DNA of 64,000 nt from Saccharothrix obliqua. GTDB taxonomy: Bacteria > Actinomycetota > Actinomycetes > Mycobacteriales > Pseudonocardiaceae. The stretch spans positions 496,001-560,000 of the forward strand of contig NZ_JAHXGQ010000003.1 of NCBI RefSeq assembly GCF_019375475.1. Reading direction: 5' to 3'. Numbering within the stretch: position 1 is the first letter of the stretch; each line of letters starts with the position of its first letter. This document shows, in pieces, positions 17,734-25,462 of the stretch. The notes beneath the pieces are model-generated. The model did not search any database, was not told where the DNA came from, and saw only the letters and a program-made list of their open reading frames with translations. The position numbers and the translations under genes are program-made.

Positions 17734-18559
17734 CTAGCTAGTGGAACCCGTCGCAGGCAATGGCGGGATGGAATCGCGCATCATGCCGATACGGGCACTG
17801 ACAAGGAACTGGGCCGACTCCGAGCCAAGTTTCCACGGGTGCTGAAGAAGCGCACGTCGCAGCCGGTTGTTGTCTGCGATCTCCCGTGGGCGTGGGCGCA
17901 ATCGGGAGAACCATTGGCTTTCCGTGCCCCAATGCGAGTCGGCCGGGTCGTCCAGCGCGTGGACGAAGCGGTCGACCAGCCCGGCCAGGTTGGGGTACCC
18001 CACCAGTGGCGACAGGCAAGCCCTGCATGGGCTGCGGCGCGCCAGAAGGCGTAGTGGGCGTTACGGTCTTCGGCCAGTTGGGCGACACCGCCGAGGACCC
18101 CCAAGGCGTGATCGGTGTACTCGTCGAGGTTGTCGCCAGCGAGGTCAGCGAGGACGACCCCGGTAGACAGCCTGTGTCGAGGGTCGGTCAGCCAACGGCA
18201 CAGCTTGCCCGCGAGCCCGTCGACCGCCTCGATGTCGAGTTCGTCCAGGTAGGCGACGGGTGCATGGGCGTCGATGCCGCAGTCGGTGCGCCGCGTCGGA
18301 TTATGTCGCGCACCCGGCCGGTTGTGTGGGAATTGATGCGGAGCATGTCGCCGTCGCTCAACGGGCCATCGCCGGCGTGCCAGTCCTCCGCCGGACTGTT
18401 TCGCCACGCGCTGTTGACCAGTCCAACTGCGGCGAGGTCGATGACTGCGCCGCAGTGGTCGGGTTCGATGCCGACCTGGTGGCGCAGCATCCGAGCCACC
18501 AGCTCTTCTTCTTGGGCGGAAGTCAGTTCTTGGCGCCCGGTGGTAGCGCTCTCGCTCAC
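17734..18559 (-). pseudogene. Frameshifted gene of unknown function (HWWG-containing protein)
   Basis: A GTG at 18559 with GGAG upstream opens a coherent protein: TTGRQELTSAQEEELVAR, then WHAGDGPLSDGDMLRINSHT and GRVRDIIRR. Around 18290 the coding potential switches frame to DELDIEAVDGLAGKLCRWL...AHYAFWRAAAHAGLACRHWWG. Near 18005 it switches again to NLAGLVDRFVHALDDPADS HWG...PWKLGSESAQFLVSARIG, ending at TAG 17734. The three frames join smoothly, so the ancestral product was about 275 residues. Two frameshifts make it a pseudogene unless they are sequencing errors. I do not recognise the family; it is helical and rich in Trp and His. Confidence 0.6.
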
Positions 18560-18935
18560 AACGTCTCCGTTTCGACTTGCCGAGTCGGTGGTGTTGGGGT
18601 GTTGAGCCTCGCATATTGGATGGCGTGACGCCGGATCCACCCGCAGGCCGAGATCAAGCGAAATAGAACATCGGGCATGCTCGCAGGCCGCAACCGCACA
18701 GCAGCCTTGATAACAAATTATCGTTGTCGTACCAAGTGTGCAGGTTTAGCGATCCGTTTGATGGACAGTCGCCTTCTGGTCCAGAAATCACGCATGCATC
18801 GCGGGCATAGGACACCGCCTGTTCGAGGCCGACCAGACGACAAGCACTACAGCGCACCCTGGCCCCGTCTGCACGTCGTCGTGCATGGCGCCTCTCGATA
18901 ACCGATGACGACGTCTGCTGCTCAGCACTTCGTGA
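18560..18935. other. Low-GC intergenic pocket
   Basis: No gene is visible here. Bases about 18700-18790 are noticeably richer in A/T than the rest of the window and contain GATAA-CAAA-TTATC, a short inverted repeat at about 18712-18725. Such a pocket may be a promoter region or the edge of an inserted segment. No tRNA or attachment-site duplication was recognised. Confidence 0.3.
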
Positions 18936-19080
18936 TTAGCCAGGCAGGTCCGAGGACCGGGCGTAGTGCAACTGGTGAGCAAGGGTGACGGTGGCCGTAG
19001 GGCCGCCGCGGTGCTTGGCGACGATCAGGGCCGCTTCGCCAGCACGCGGATACTGGCGCGTTCCGGCAACGACGCAGCGA
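18936..19080 (-). pseudogene. C-terminal tail of a DnaB-like replicative helicase
   Basis: The minus-strand frame ending at TAA 18936 reads RQYPRAGEAALIVAKHRGG followed by PTATVTLAHQLHYARSSDLPG. This corresponds to the extreme C-terminus of DnaB-family helicases, where the KHRxGPTxTVTxAxQxHYxRF segment carries the arginine finger and the last beta strand of the RecA fold. No Walker A or B region is present upstream in this or another frame, so only the tail survives. It could come from a phage, plasmid or duplicated chromosomal helicase. Confidence 0.5.
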
Positions 19081-19570
19081 CTCGTTCGCCAACGCCGCCT
19101 CGTTCTTGAACGTCACCAGCAATTCCGCGCACGTGGCGGCGTCGCCGATGCTGCCAATCCCGGGCCCGTACCGGGCGTTGGCGGCGATGAAATCGCAGGC
19201 CGAGTTGGGCCGGTATCTGGGTGGGCGTCCGCCGTACGGGTACATGCTGGCCGAAGCCGGTGTACTGACGTGAGGATCACCTGCTGGAACGGATAGCGCT
19301 GGCGGCGATATGCGATCGACTCAGGTCGGGAAGGGCCTCGGATGTAGTCGTGGCACCCCTGGCGAAAGACGTCGTGGTGGTTTGCGGCCGCGGCGACGTC
19401 GAGATCCGTGATGGCGGCAGGTCCGGCCTGCGTTCCAGTGGTGGAATGCATGGCGGTCGCTGAGGGTTCGGGGATCACGCGGGTTGACTGACTTGAGGAC
19501 GGCCGACGTCCCGTCATGCGGTTGGCGTCGCCTCCGCACGGAAGGACATCACTGCCGGCAGCATGGGGTG
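19081..19570. other. Unassigned stretch upstream of the first HEPN-type gene
   Basis: Open frames occur on both strands but none shows recognisable motifs. A minus-strand frame from ATG 19451 (starting MHSTTGTQAGPAAITDLDVA) is protein-like for about 60 residues and then deteriorates. The promoter of the downstream plus-strand gene should lie in this interval. Confidence 0.3.
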
Positions 19571-21610
19571 ATGCTGGAGGGAACCGTTGACGGGGTCATC
19601 GGATTGACACCGAAGCAGCGTGGTGCGGTGGCGGGATGTGCTCGGGGCTGGTTGCGGCGCCGCGGTCACATGTCGATGGTGCCGGGGCGCCATCCCCGTA
19701 CGGTACGGGTGATCGCACGGCAGTGGTGGACCATCCTCGAGGACAGCCGCCTGACTTCCAATCTGCTGCGTCTGGAGACGGCCGTTGCCGCGATCGTCGA
19801 GGCAGCGGCCTCTCCGGTCGTGAGTGACGTAGGACGTCGTGTCTTCGTCGCGTTGGACCAAGTGGTCGAGGCCTGTCGTGTGGTGGCGGCGATGTTCAAC
19901 GTGGTGGGCTGGTTCGCTCCGCCCGAGCACCTGGCGGGTATGGCGGCGGTATTGGACCGGATGGAAGAGGTGATGTACGGGTTCGCCCGCGATGCCGTGG
20001 ACGCGGCCGTGGAGGGGTTGCCGGAACAGCGTTGGCATGAGGTGTTGAGTTTCACCGCGACGCGGGACGCGCTGATCGACGAGTTGAGGTCGGTGGCCGC
20101 CCGTATGCCGGAGGTGCAGGAGCCGCTGCTGGAGACGGTGTTGGGGTTGCCCGGTTCGGTGATCGACGCCGGTGACGGTCTGACCTTCGCAGCCAGGGTG
20201 TCGGCTGCCTGGGCGCGGCAATCCGACGTCCTCGACGATCGCCTGCGGGAGACGTTGCCGCACCTGCTGGATCCGTCGATGCCACTGATGTCGGAGGTCC
20301 GGCTGCACCTGACCGGGCTGCTGTTGCGGGAACACCCGTGGCGGGCACATGTCGCTGCGGTGGCGGCTCGTGATCTCGTCCTGGCCGCGCTGGCCACCGA
20401 CGCCGACCGCTGTCTGGACGTGATCACCGAGTCCGTTGAGCGGCAGAACCAGATGTACTTCACTCATACTCGGATCAGCAAAGCCGTCGCGGCGGTGAAG
20501 GCGGCGCGGTACCCGGAGGAGGCCGCTGATCCAGCGGCCAACATCTACCTGGCGATGGCGGAGGGCGATGTCCGGCGCGCGGCGGTGACGGTGTTGGCGC
20601 TGATCGGGGAGGACGTGCCCGACAAGGCCACGCTGCACCCGCTGCGCACCCGGCTGGCCGCCCATCGTGACAGCATGGCGTGCGCGGTGCTCCTGTGGTG
20701 CATCGACACCCACCTGCGTAACGCCATCGCCCACTCCCACATGGAATGGGATGCCGAACACCAGTGCATGGTGCTCGACGGCCGGGCGGTATCACCTCAC
20801 GACTTGATGCGCATGACCCTGCAGGCGTACGGCACGTGCACCGGGTTGCACGCCGGGATTTCGTTAGCGCTCAACCAGGCGGGCAACCCCCACCACCACC
20901 GACCGCCGCCCACCGATCCCTCGGTATGGGACGGCCGCCTTCTCGACATCCTCGGCTCGCACGGCATCGAAGCGACCCGGGCGCGCAGGCAAGGCCGCAC
21001 CATCCGCATCCAGGTACCCCACGTGACGGCTGCCACTTTGCGCGACCACTTGGTGGGTGTGTGCCACGCCGACCAGGTCGTGCCGCACGTCGACGACTGG
21101 ATCCTCGCCCCACACGACCGGCCTGACCTGCTGCTTGATGCCGCCACCCTCGCCACCGCCCGCAGCCTGACCGAGCCCGACCACGGCGACAGCCCATCAG
21201 CGCACGTGTACGCCATCGAGCCGGTCCTGTACGCGGGTGCCCTGTTCAACCACGGGCTCGCGCCCGACAGGATCGTCAGGTCGGTGATCGGGTTGGCCTC
21301 GGCCCAGGCGGTCGGCGAGCGAAATCGACTACTGCCGCAGTGGTCGTCCGAGCCTGCGGCCGTGGCTGAGTTGACCTCGGCGTTACGACACCTTGCCCGC
21401 GGCGTCGTGGCTGCTGCCTCCCTGTTGCCGGAGTCGGTTCGGGACCACATAGACGGCTTCGCCGCCATGCTCACGGCCTGCTGCGAACGGCTACGTGCCG
21501 TTCACCTAGAGCAGGAGGCCAGGGAGGCCTCCATCCAGCTCGACTGGGCACTGCAATCGAATACTCCGATCGAAATCCCGTGGAGGCAGGAAGCACCTGC
21601 ACCGCAGTAG
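19571..21610 (+). CDS. Large helical protein with a HEPN-type RNxxAH motif, function unknown
   Basis: This roughly 679-residue soluble, mainly helical protein is not a family I recognise. Residues 383-388 read RNAIAH within DTHLRNAIAHSHMEWD, which fits the R-x4-H active-site motif of HEPN ribonucleases; the hydrophobic helix before it (CAVLLWCIDTHL) also fits. The N-terminal half is rich in Arg and amphipathic helices; the C-terminal part carries RHLARGVVAAASLL-like helices and ends EIPWRQEAPAPQ. The start is uncertain: ATG 19571 is chosen, while a TTG at 19484 in the same frame would add 29 residues, and neither has a strong Shine-Dalgarno. It lies beside a second RNxxAH gene and between mobile-element remnants, a context suggesting defence. 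Nuclease activity is inference. Confidence 0.7.
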   Translation: MLEGTVDGVIGLTPKQRGAVAGCARGWLRRRGHMSMVPGRHPRTVRVIARQWWTILEDSRLTSNLLRLETAVAAIVEAAASPVVSDVGRRVFVALDQVVEACRVVAAMFNVVGWFAPPEHLAGMAAVLDRMEEVMYGFARDAVDAAVEGLPEQRWHEVLSFTATRDALIDELRSVAARMPEVQEPLLETVLGLPGSVIDAGDGLTFAARVSAAWARQSDVLDDRLRETLPHLLDPSMPLMSEVRLHLTGLLLREHPWRAHVAAVAARDLVLAALATDADRCLDVITESVERQNQMYFTHTRISKAVAAVKAARYPEEAADPAANIYLAMAEGDVRRAAVTVLALIGEDVPDKATLHPLRTRLAAHRDSMACAVLLWCIDTHLRNAIAHSHMEWDAEHQCMVLDGRAVSPHDLMRMTLQAYGTCTGLHAGISLALNQAGNPHHHRPPPTDPSVWDGRLLDILGSHGIEATRARRQGRTIRIQVPHVTAATLRDHLVGVCHADQVVPHVDDWILAPHDRPDLLLDAATLATARSLTEPDHGDSPSAHVYAIEPVLYAGALFNHGLAPDRIVRSVIGLASAQAVGERNRLLPQWSSEPAAVAELTSALRHLARGVVAAASLLPESVRDHIDGFAAMLTACCERLRAVHLEQEAREASIQLDWALQSNTPIEIPWRQEAPAPQ

Positions 21611-22013
21611 GCACGGAAGAAGCGCCGGTGGAGAACCTCTACGATCCTCTCGGCCCATCAACGAGATGGGCATGCGCTGACTGTCGCGTACCCGAATTGA
21701 CGATTCACGGTAGGGGTCTGGTTGATTTCTCGGGCGTGCGGTCCATCGGTGTCGGGCACCGCTCCGGGCGGGGATGTGGTGACCGGAAGTGGTTACCTGG
21801 GTGTGGGGCTCCGGTGTCGGCGGGAATCGCGAGTACGGGTGCACGGTCAACCTCCTGCGTCCCCTCACTTCGTCGAGGTAGCTCAGGCGGTACAGCTCGT
21901 CGAGGGATGTGCACCGGGCTTCACGGACCGCCCGGCGTCGCGGTGGCCTGGGCGCGCTGCCGCCAGACATCCGGGAGACGCGCGACGCGGGTGCCTGCGG
22001 CCGGCTGGATGGC
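21611..22013. other. Intergenic stretch between two HEPN-type genes
   Basis: Roughly 400 bases without a supported gene. Frames on both strands are short and lack motifs. The right edge carries the promoter of the following gene. Confidence 0.4.
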
Positions 22014-22028
22014 TAGCCTTTACGCGTG
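22014..22028 (+). promoter_or_regulatory. Leaderless promoter: TAGCCT six bases before GTG
   Basis: TAGCCT (22014-22019) fits the actinobacterial -10 consensus TANNNT. Exactly six bases separate it from the GTG start at 22026, and there is no purine-rich ribosome binding site. This is the arrangement expected for a leaderless mRNA. Confidence 0.5.
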
Positions 22029-23141
22029 GCAGGTGACGAGCGCGAGGACGAACAGCGGGAAGACCCTTCGGAGGACGACGGCCTTGAGTTGACGCCGAAG
22101 CAACAGGAGACGCTCCGGAAGTCGATGGAACAAGTGCGGCGTTCTCTGGGCCCGCGGATCGGCTTCACGCTTCCGTCCATGTCGCAGTTCATCCCCGACT
22201 CGGTGCTGAAGAACATGACGACGCTGTCGGCGTTCGCCGAGACGCAGCAGGCAATCGTCGTCAACGCCATCAAGCCGTTCCTCGACTCGCAGGCCGCGTG
22301 GCAGAAGCAGTTCTCCGTAATCAACAGCGACATCTTCCGGACCACTGCGCTACAGCAGTCCAACCTCAACCGCATCGCCTCGCACTTGACCAGGAACATC
22401 GACTTCGGCCTCGGCGGCACGCTCGCCGAGGTCGCGTCACGGTTCGCCGCGCAACAGACATCCTGGCTGAAGGCCATAGGACCGTCGCTTGCCAACCTCA
22501 AGTGGACGTTCTATCCACCGAACCTGCAGGACATCGAAGGTCTGAGGTTGGAGCAGGTGGAAGAGGTCGTCATGGTCGACGGCATACCGCTCTACGGGGT
22601 GCCGCGCGCCTCTACGGCAGAGGCACTGATCCGCGCCGACAGCGCGAGCAAACGTAGGGGTATTCTCGGACGACGCTGGAGGACCATCTCAGCGGACTGC
22701 CGTGAGGTGGTCACGGCCTGCACGACGACGGCCGTCGCCCCGTACGTCCGCTTCGCCGTCGCCGCGCTCGACGCCCTCGATGCCGGCCACACGGAGGCTG
22801 CGCAGGCACTCGCCGGTTCACTCATTGACGCCGTCCTCAGCGCCTACTTCAAGAAGGACCGATACAAGTTCACGCCCGACCGGAAGGGCAAACGCACGAA
22901 GGACGCCTACGACGAGTTCACGGTCCGTCAGTTCATCGCGTTCGCTCCCATGTGGCAGACGTACCAGCAGTTCTTCGTCGAGGACGGAGACGTCGTGCCG
23001 AACACCTTCAGTCGCAACGCGACGGCCCACACCGTGAGCCCTCGTCAGTACAGCCGTCGCAACGCGGTGCAGGCATCGATGCTCGCCTGTTCACTGTTGT
23101 GCCGTCTCGACGAAGAGGCCGCAGCCCGGAATGCCGCCTGA
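22026..23141 (+). CDS. HEPN-type (RNATAH) protein, probable abortive-infection or stress protein
   Basis: This 371-residue protein has a charged N-terminus and several amphipathic helices (about 20-160). An apparent middle domain follows around WTFYPPNLQDIEGLRLEQ. The C-terminal helical domain carries RNATAH (Arg330 to His335) followed by NAVQASMLACSLLCRL. The R-N-x-x-A-H motif between two helices is the catalytic signature of HEPN ribonucleases. A KKDRYKFTPDRKGKRTKD loop precedes it. No membrane segment is visible. The GTG start sits six bases after a TAGCCT box, suggesting leaderless translation. Its neighbour upstream also has an RNxxAH motif. I cannot name the family; RNase activity and a defence role are inferred from motif and context. 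Confidence 0.75.
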   Translation: MAGDEREDEQREDPSEDDGLELTPKQQETLRKSMEQVRRSLGPRIGFTLPSMSQFIPDSVLKNMTTLSAFAETQQAIVVNAIKPFLDSQAAWQKQFSVINSDIFRTTALQQSNLNRIASHLTRNIDFGLGGTLAEVASRFAAQQTSWLKAIGPSLANLKWTFYPPNLQDIEGLRLEQVEEVVMVDGIPLYGVPRASTAEALIRADSASKRRGILGRRWRTISADCREVVTACTTTAVAPYVRFAVAALDALDAGHTEAAQALAGSLIDAVLSAYFKKDRYKFTPDRKGKRTKDAYDEFTVRQFIAFAPMWQTYQQFFVEDGDVVPNTFSRNATAHTVSPRQYSRRNAVQASMLACSLLCRLDEEAAARNAA

Positions 23142-23290
23142 GGTCAGGCACCCGAGGACCGGTACCGCACCGGAAGTGACCCTTTTGCCCGCCGTGTGTC
23201 GGATGCCGAGCTCAGCGGGACTGTTTCAAGATCGATGTGTTCGGCCCGACATGCCCAGTCGGAGGTCCGACGGGATGGGCACTGTAAGCG

Positions 23291-24233
23291 ATGACATCTG
23301 AGCTCGTGGGGACGAGGAAGAGCAGGACCGGGACCGGGCGGCAGCTGTCGCCGGAGCAGGCCGCCGCGGCGGTGGCCTAGGCCAGGCTCGGTGGCTGGCG
23401 CTGACCGGGCCCGGACGGGCTGCTCAAGCTGTTCATTAAGGGTGTGCTGGAGACCGCCCTGGCCGAGGAGATGACCGAGCATCCCGGGCACGAGAAGAAC
23501 CGGGCCGAACCGGGCTGTGAGTTGACCAATGTGCGCAACGGCACGCGGTCGAAAGACGGTGATTTCGGACGCTGCCGGCGAGGTGCAGGTCGAAGTGCCC
23601 CGCGACCGGGAAGGCACCTTCGAACCGCAGATCGTCAAGAAGCGGCAGCGTCGTCTCACCGACGTCGACGAGATCGTATTGTCGATGTACACCAGGGGAT
23701 TGACCACCGGGGAGATCTACGGCGCCCCGGTGTCGGAGGAGACGGTCTCCCGCATCACCGACAAGGTCGTGGCGCAGATGAACAACTGGGCCGCCCGCCC
23801 GCTGGCCGCCGTCTATGCGGAGGTGTTCCTCGACGCGATCGTGGTCAGGGTCCGTGACGGCCAGGTCGCCAACCGGCCGGTCCATGCCGTAATCGGGGGG
23901 TGACCGTGGATGGCGCGAGGACGTGCTCGGATTTGGACGGGCACCGCGGCGAGGGGGCCGAGTTCTCCGACGGGCGTGCCGGTCGATCTGAAGTACCGCG
24001 GCGTCGGGACGTGTTCTTCCTGGTCTGCGACGGTCAAGGGCCTACTGGAGGTGGTGCCAACGTGTGGCAGCGGACCGTGGTCCAGACCTGCATCGTGCAT
24101 CTGATCCGCAGTACCTTCGCCGCTGGTGGCCCGTCAGGACGGGACGCAGGTGGATGATGCGCCGGAAGCCTGTGCTGAACGCCTTCGCCATCACGTTCGG
24201 TGACCGCTGGCCGAACGCCGAGAACTACTGATC
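23291..24233 (+). mobile_element. IS256-family (mutator) transposase remnant
   Basis: From ATG 23291 the sequence follows an actinobacterial IS256-type transposase: MTSELVGTRKS, GPDGLLKLFIKGVLETALAE, EMTEHPGHEKNRAEPG, then DAAGEVQVEVPRDREGTFEP and IVLSMYTRGLTTGEIYG. YAEVFLDAIVVRVRDGQVAN carries the first catalytic Asp, followed by RDVFFLVCDGQ and VWQRTVVQTCIVHLIRSTF. Two in-frame stops (TAG and TGA) lie near 23378-23405, and frameshifts occur around 23560 and 23900. A deletion then joins the middle directly to the C-terminal RRKPVLNAFAITFGDRWP. It is dead. The stretch 23142-23290 before it holds nothing recognisable. Confidence 0.85.
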
Positions 24234-24253
24234 AACAACGCCGGGCACACCGA

Positions 24254-24484
24254 TCACGAAATAGACCTGGCCTCCAGCGGGTCGTCGAGGAAGCGGCCGA
24301 CGTAGCGTACAGTCGCCAGCTGCACGGCGTAGCCGAGCCGGTTGTGGTCGCGGCGCTTGGTTTGGACCAGCGCCCGGTCGACGTTGTCGAGGACGAAGTA
24401 CCGCTCCAGCTCGGCGCGGGCGAACCCACCGGTGAAACGGCCGTAGGCGGCGGCCTGGTCGTCGGACAGGAACTCAACGGGTAC
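24254..24484 (-). mobile_element. Tn3-family transposase N-terminal remnant
   Basis: The minus strand encodes VPVEFLSDDQAAAYGRFTGG, then FARAELERYFVLDNVDRALV and RRDHNRLGYAVQLATVRYVG. This is the conserved N-terminal DUF4158 region of Tn3-type transposases. Relatives normally begin MPVEFL; here that codon is GTA, which is not a start, so the original start seems mutated. The frame ends after DDPLEARSIS, leaving under 10 percent of a normal transposase of about 1000 residues. It abuts the 3' end of the IS256 remnant, indicating nested insertion and deletion. Confidence 0.7.
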
Positions 24485-24625
24485 TGCGCTCTCCTGCTGC
24501 CTCTCGTCCGCCCACCGTGGTGGGATCGGGGCGAACTTCAGCAGCACGAACGGGTTATGGTCAACCGGTGTATGCCCTGGCCCGGCGCAAATTAGCGCTG
24601 TTACCTGTTCCATCGTTCCTCCTCC

Positions 24626-25462
24626 CTATACGGTGGTTTTGCGCCAGGGTGCTTCGGGGTCGGCGAGGGTATCGAGCAGGAGTTGGCACCAGGTGACCGC
24701 GGCGTTGACGGCGAGGTGTGCGTGGCGTGGGCGGAGTCCGACGCGGGCGGCGGCAGTGCCGTGTCCGGTGCCGTAGCCGCGGTTGCGCAGTTCGCCCAGT
24801 CCGGCCGTGATGGTGGTGACCGCGCCGAGGATCTTCTTGACCGCGTCGCTGCTGTCGGGGCCGAGTGCGGACGAGGAGGGGTGCAGTGCGAGTGCTTCCT
24901 GGGCGGCCCGGGCGAGGGCGGGCAGGTCGTCCTTGTCGTTGACGGGGCGGCCTCGTTCGAGGAGCACGACCTTGGCGGTGCTCTCGACGAGTTCCTTGGC
25001 GCTGCCGATGGCCAGTGCGGGGTCATCGGGGATCGCGCGCTGGATGCGGTCGAGTTGCTCCTGGATGGCCGTCGGATCGGTGAGCGTGGCCAGGAATCGC
25101 AGCGGCCGTAGCGGGCCTCGGTCGGCGGGTGGGGTGATCAGCCCGGTACCGGGGTGGTCGACCGTGCACCCGTCCCTGCGCAGGGAATCGTAGAAGCGCT
25201 GGAGGTAGGGACTGTCGGGCCAGTCGATCAGCAGCCGCTCGAAGACCCGGCAGACGCGGGCGACGTGCCCCGGATGGGTCCAGTCGACGGACTCCAGGTA
25301 CTGCTGGGTGGTGGTGCGTCGGACGCTGGTGTCGTCGTAGCGGCAGTCCGGGTTGGGGGCGAAGCCCTCGTCCTGGAACGCCGTGCTGATGGCGCCGACT
25401 GAGCTGTCAGTCATCAGGCTGCGGAACAGGCCGCGGGTGCTTGTGCTGATCATGTCCTTCAC
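24626..25462 (-). CDS. Abortive-infection C-terminal (Abi_C, HEPN) family protein
   Basis: This 278-residue protein ends in an Abi_C-type HEPN domain. Residues 224-235 read ELRNRGYGTGHG, followed by RPRHAHLAVNAAVTWCQLLLDTL, matching the RNxxxxxxHG plus RHAxLAVNAA pattern of that family. Arg226/Asn227 and His234 are the likely RNase residues. The N-terminal half is helical and carries DWPDSPYLQRFYDSLRRDG, frequent in Abi_C proteins. The GTG start at 25462 has AGGAGG 7 bases upstream and overlaps the preceding gene's TGA by four bases (GTGA), so the two proteins are translationally coupled. This strongly suggests a functional pair, with this one as the probable toxic effector and the large neighbour as sensor or nuclease. 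The stop is 113 bases from a Tn3 remnant. Confidence 0.85.
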   Translation of the reverse strand: MKDMISTSTRGLFRSLMTDSSVGAISTAFQDEGFAPNPDCRYDDTSVRRTTTQQYLESVDWTHPGHVARVCRVFERLLIDWPDSPYLQRFYDSLRRDGCTVDHPGTGLITPPADRGPLRPLRFLATLTDPTAIQEQLDRIQRAIPDDPALAIGSAKELVESTAKVVLLERGRPVNDKDDLPALARAAQEALALHPSSSALGPDSSDAVKKILGAVTTITAGLGELRNRGYGTGHGTAAARVGLRPRHAHLAVNAAVTWCQLLLDTLADPEAPWRKTTV

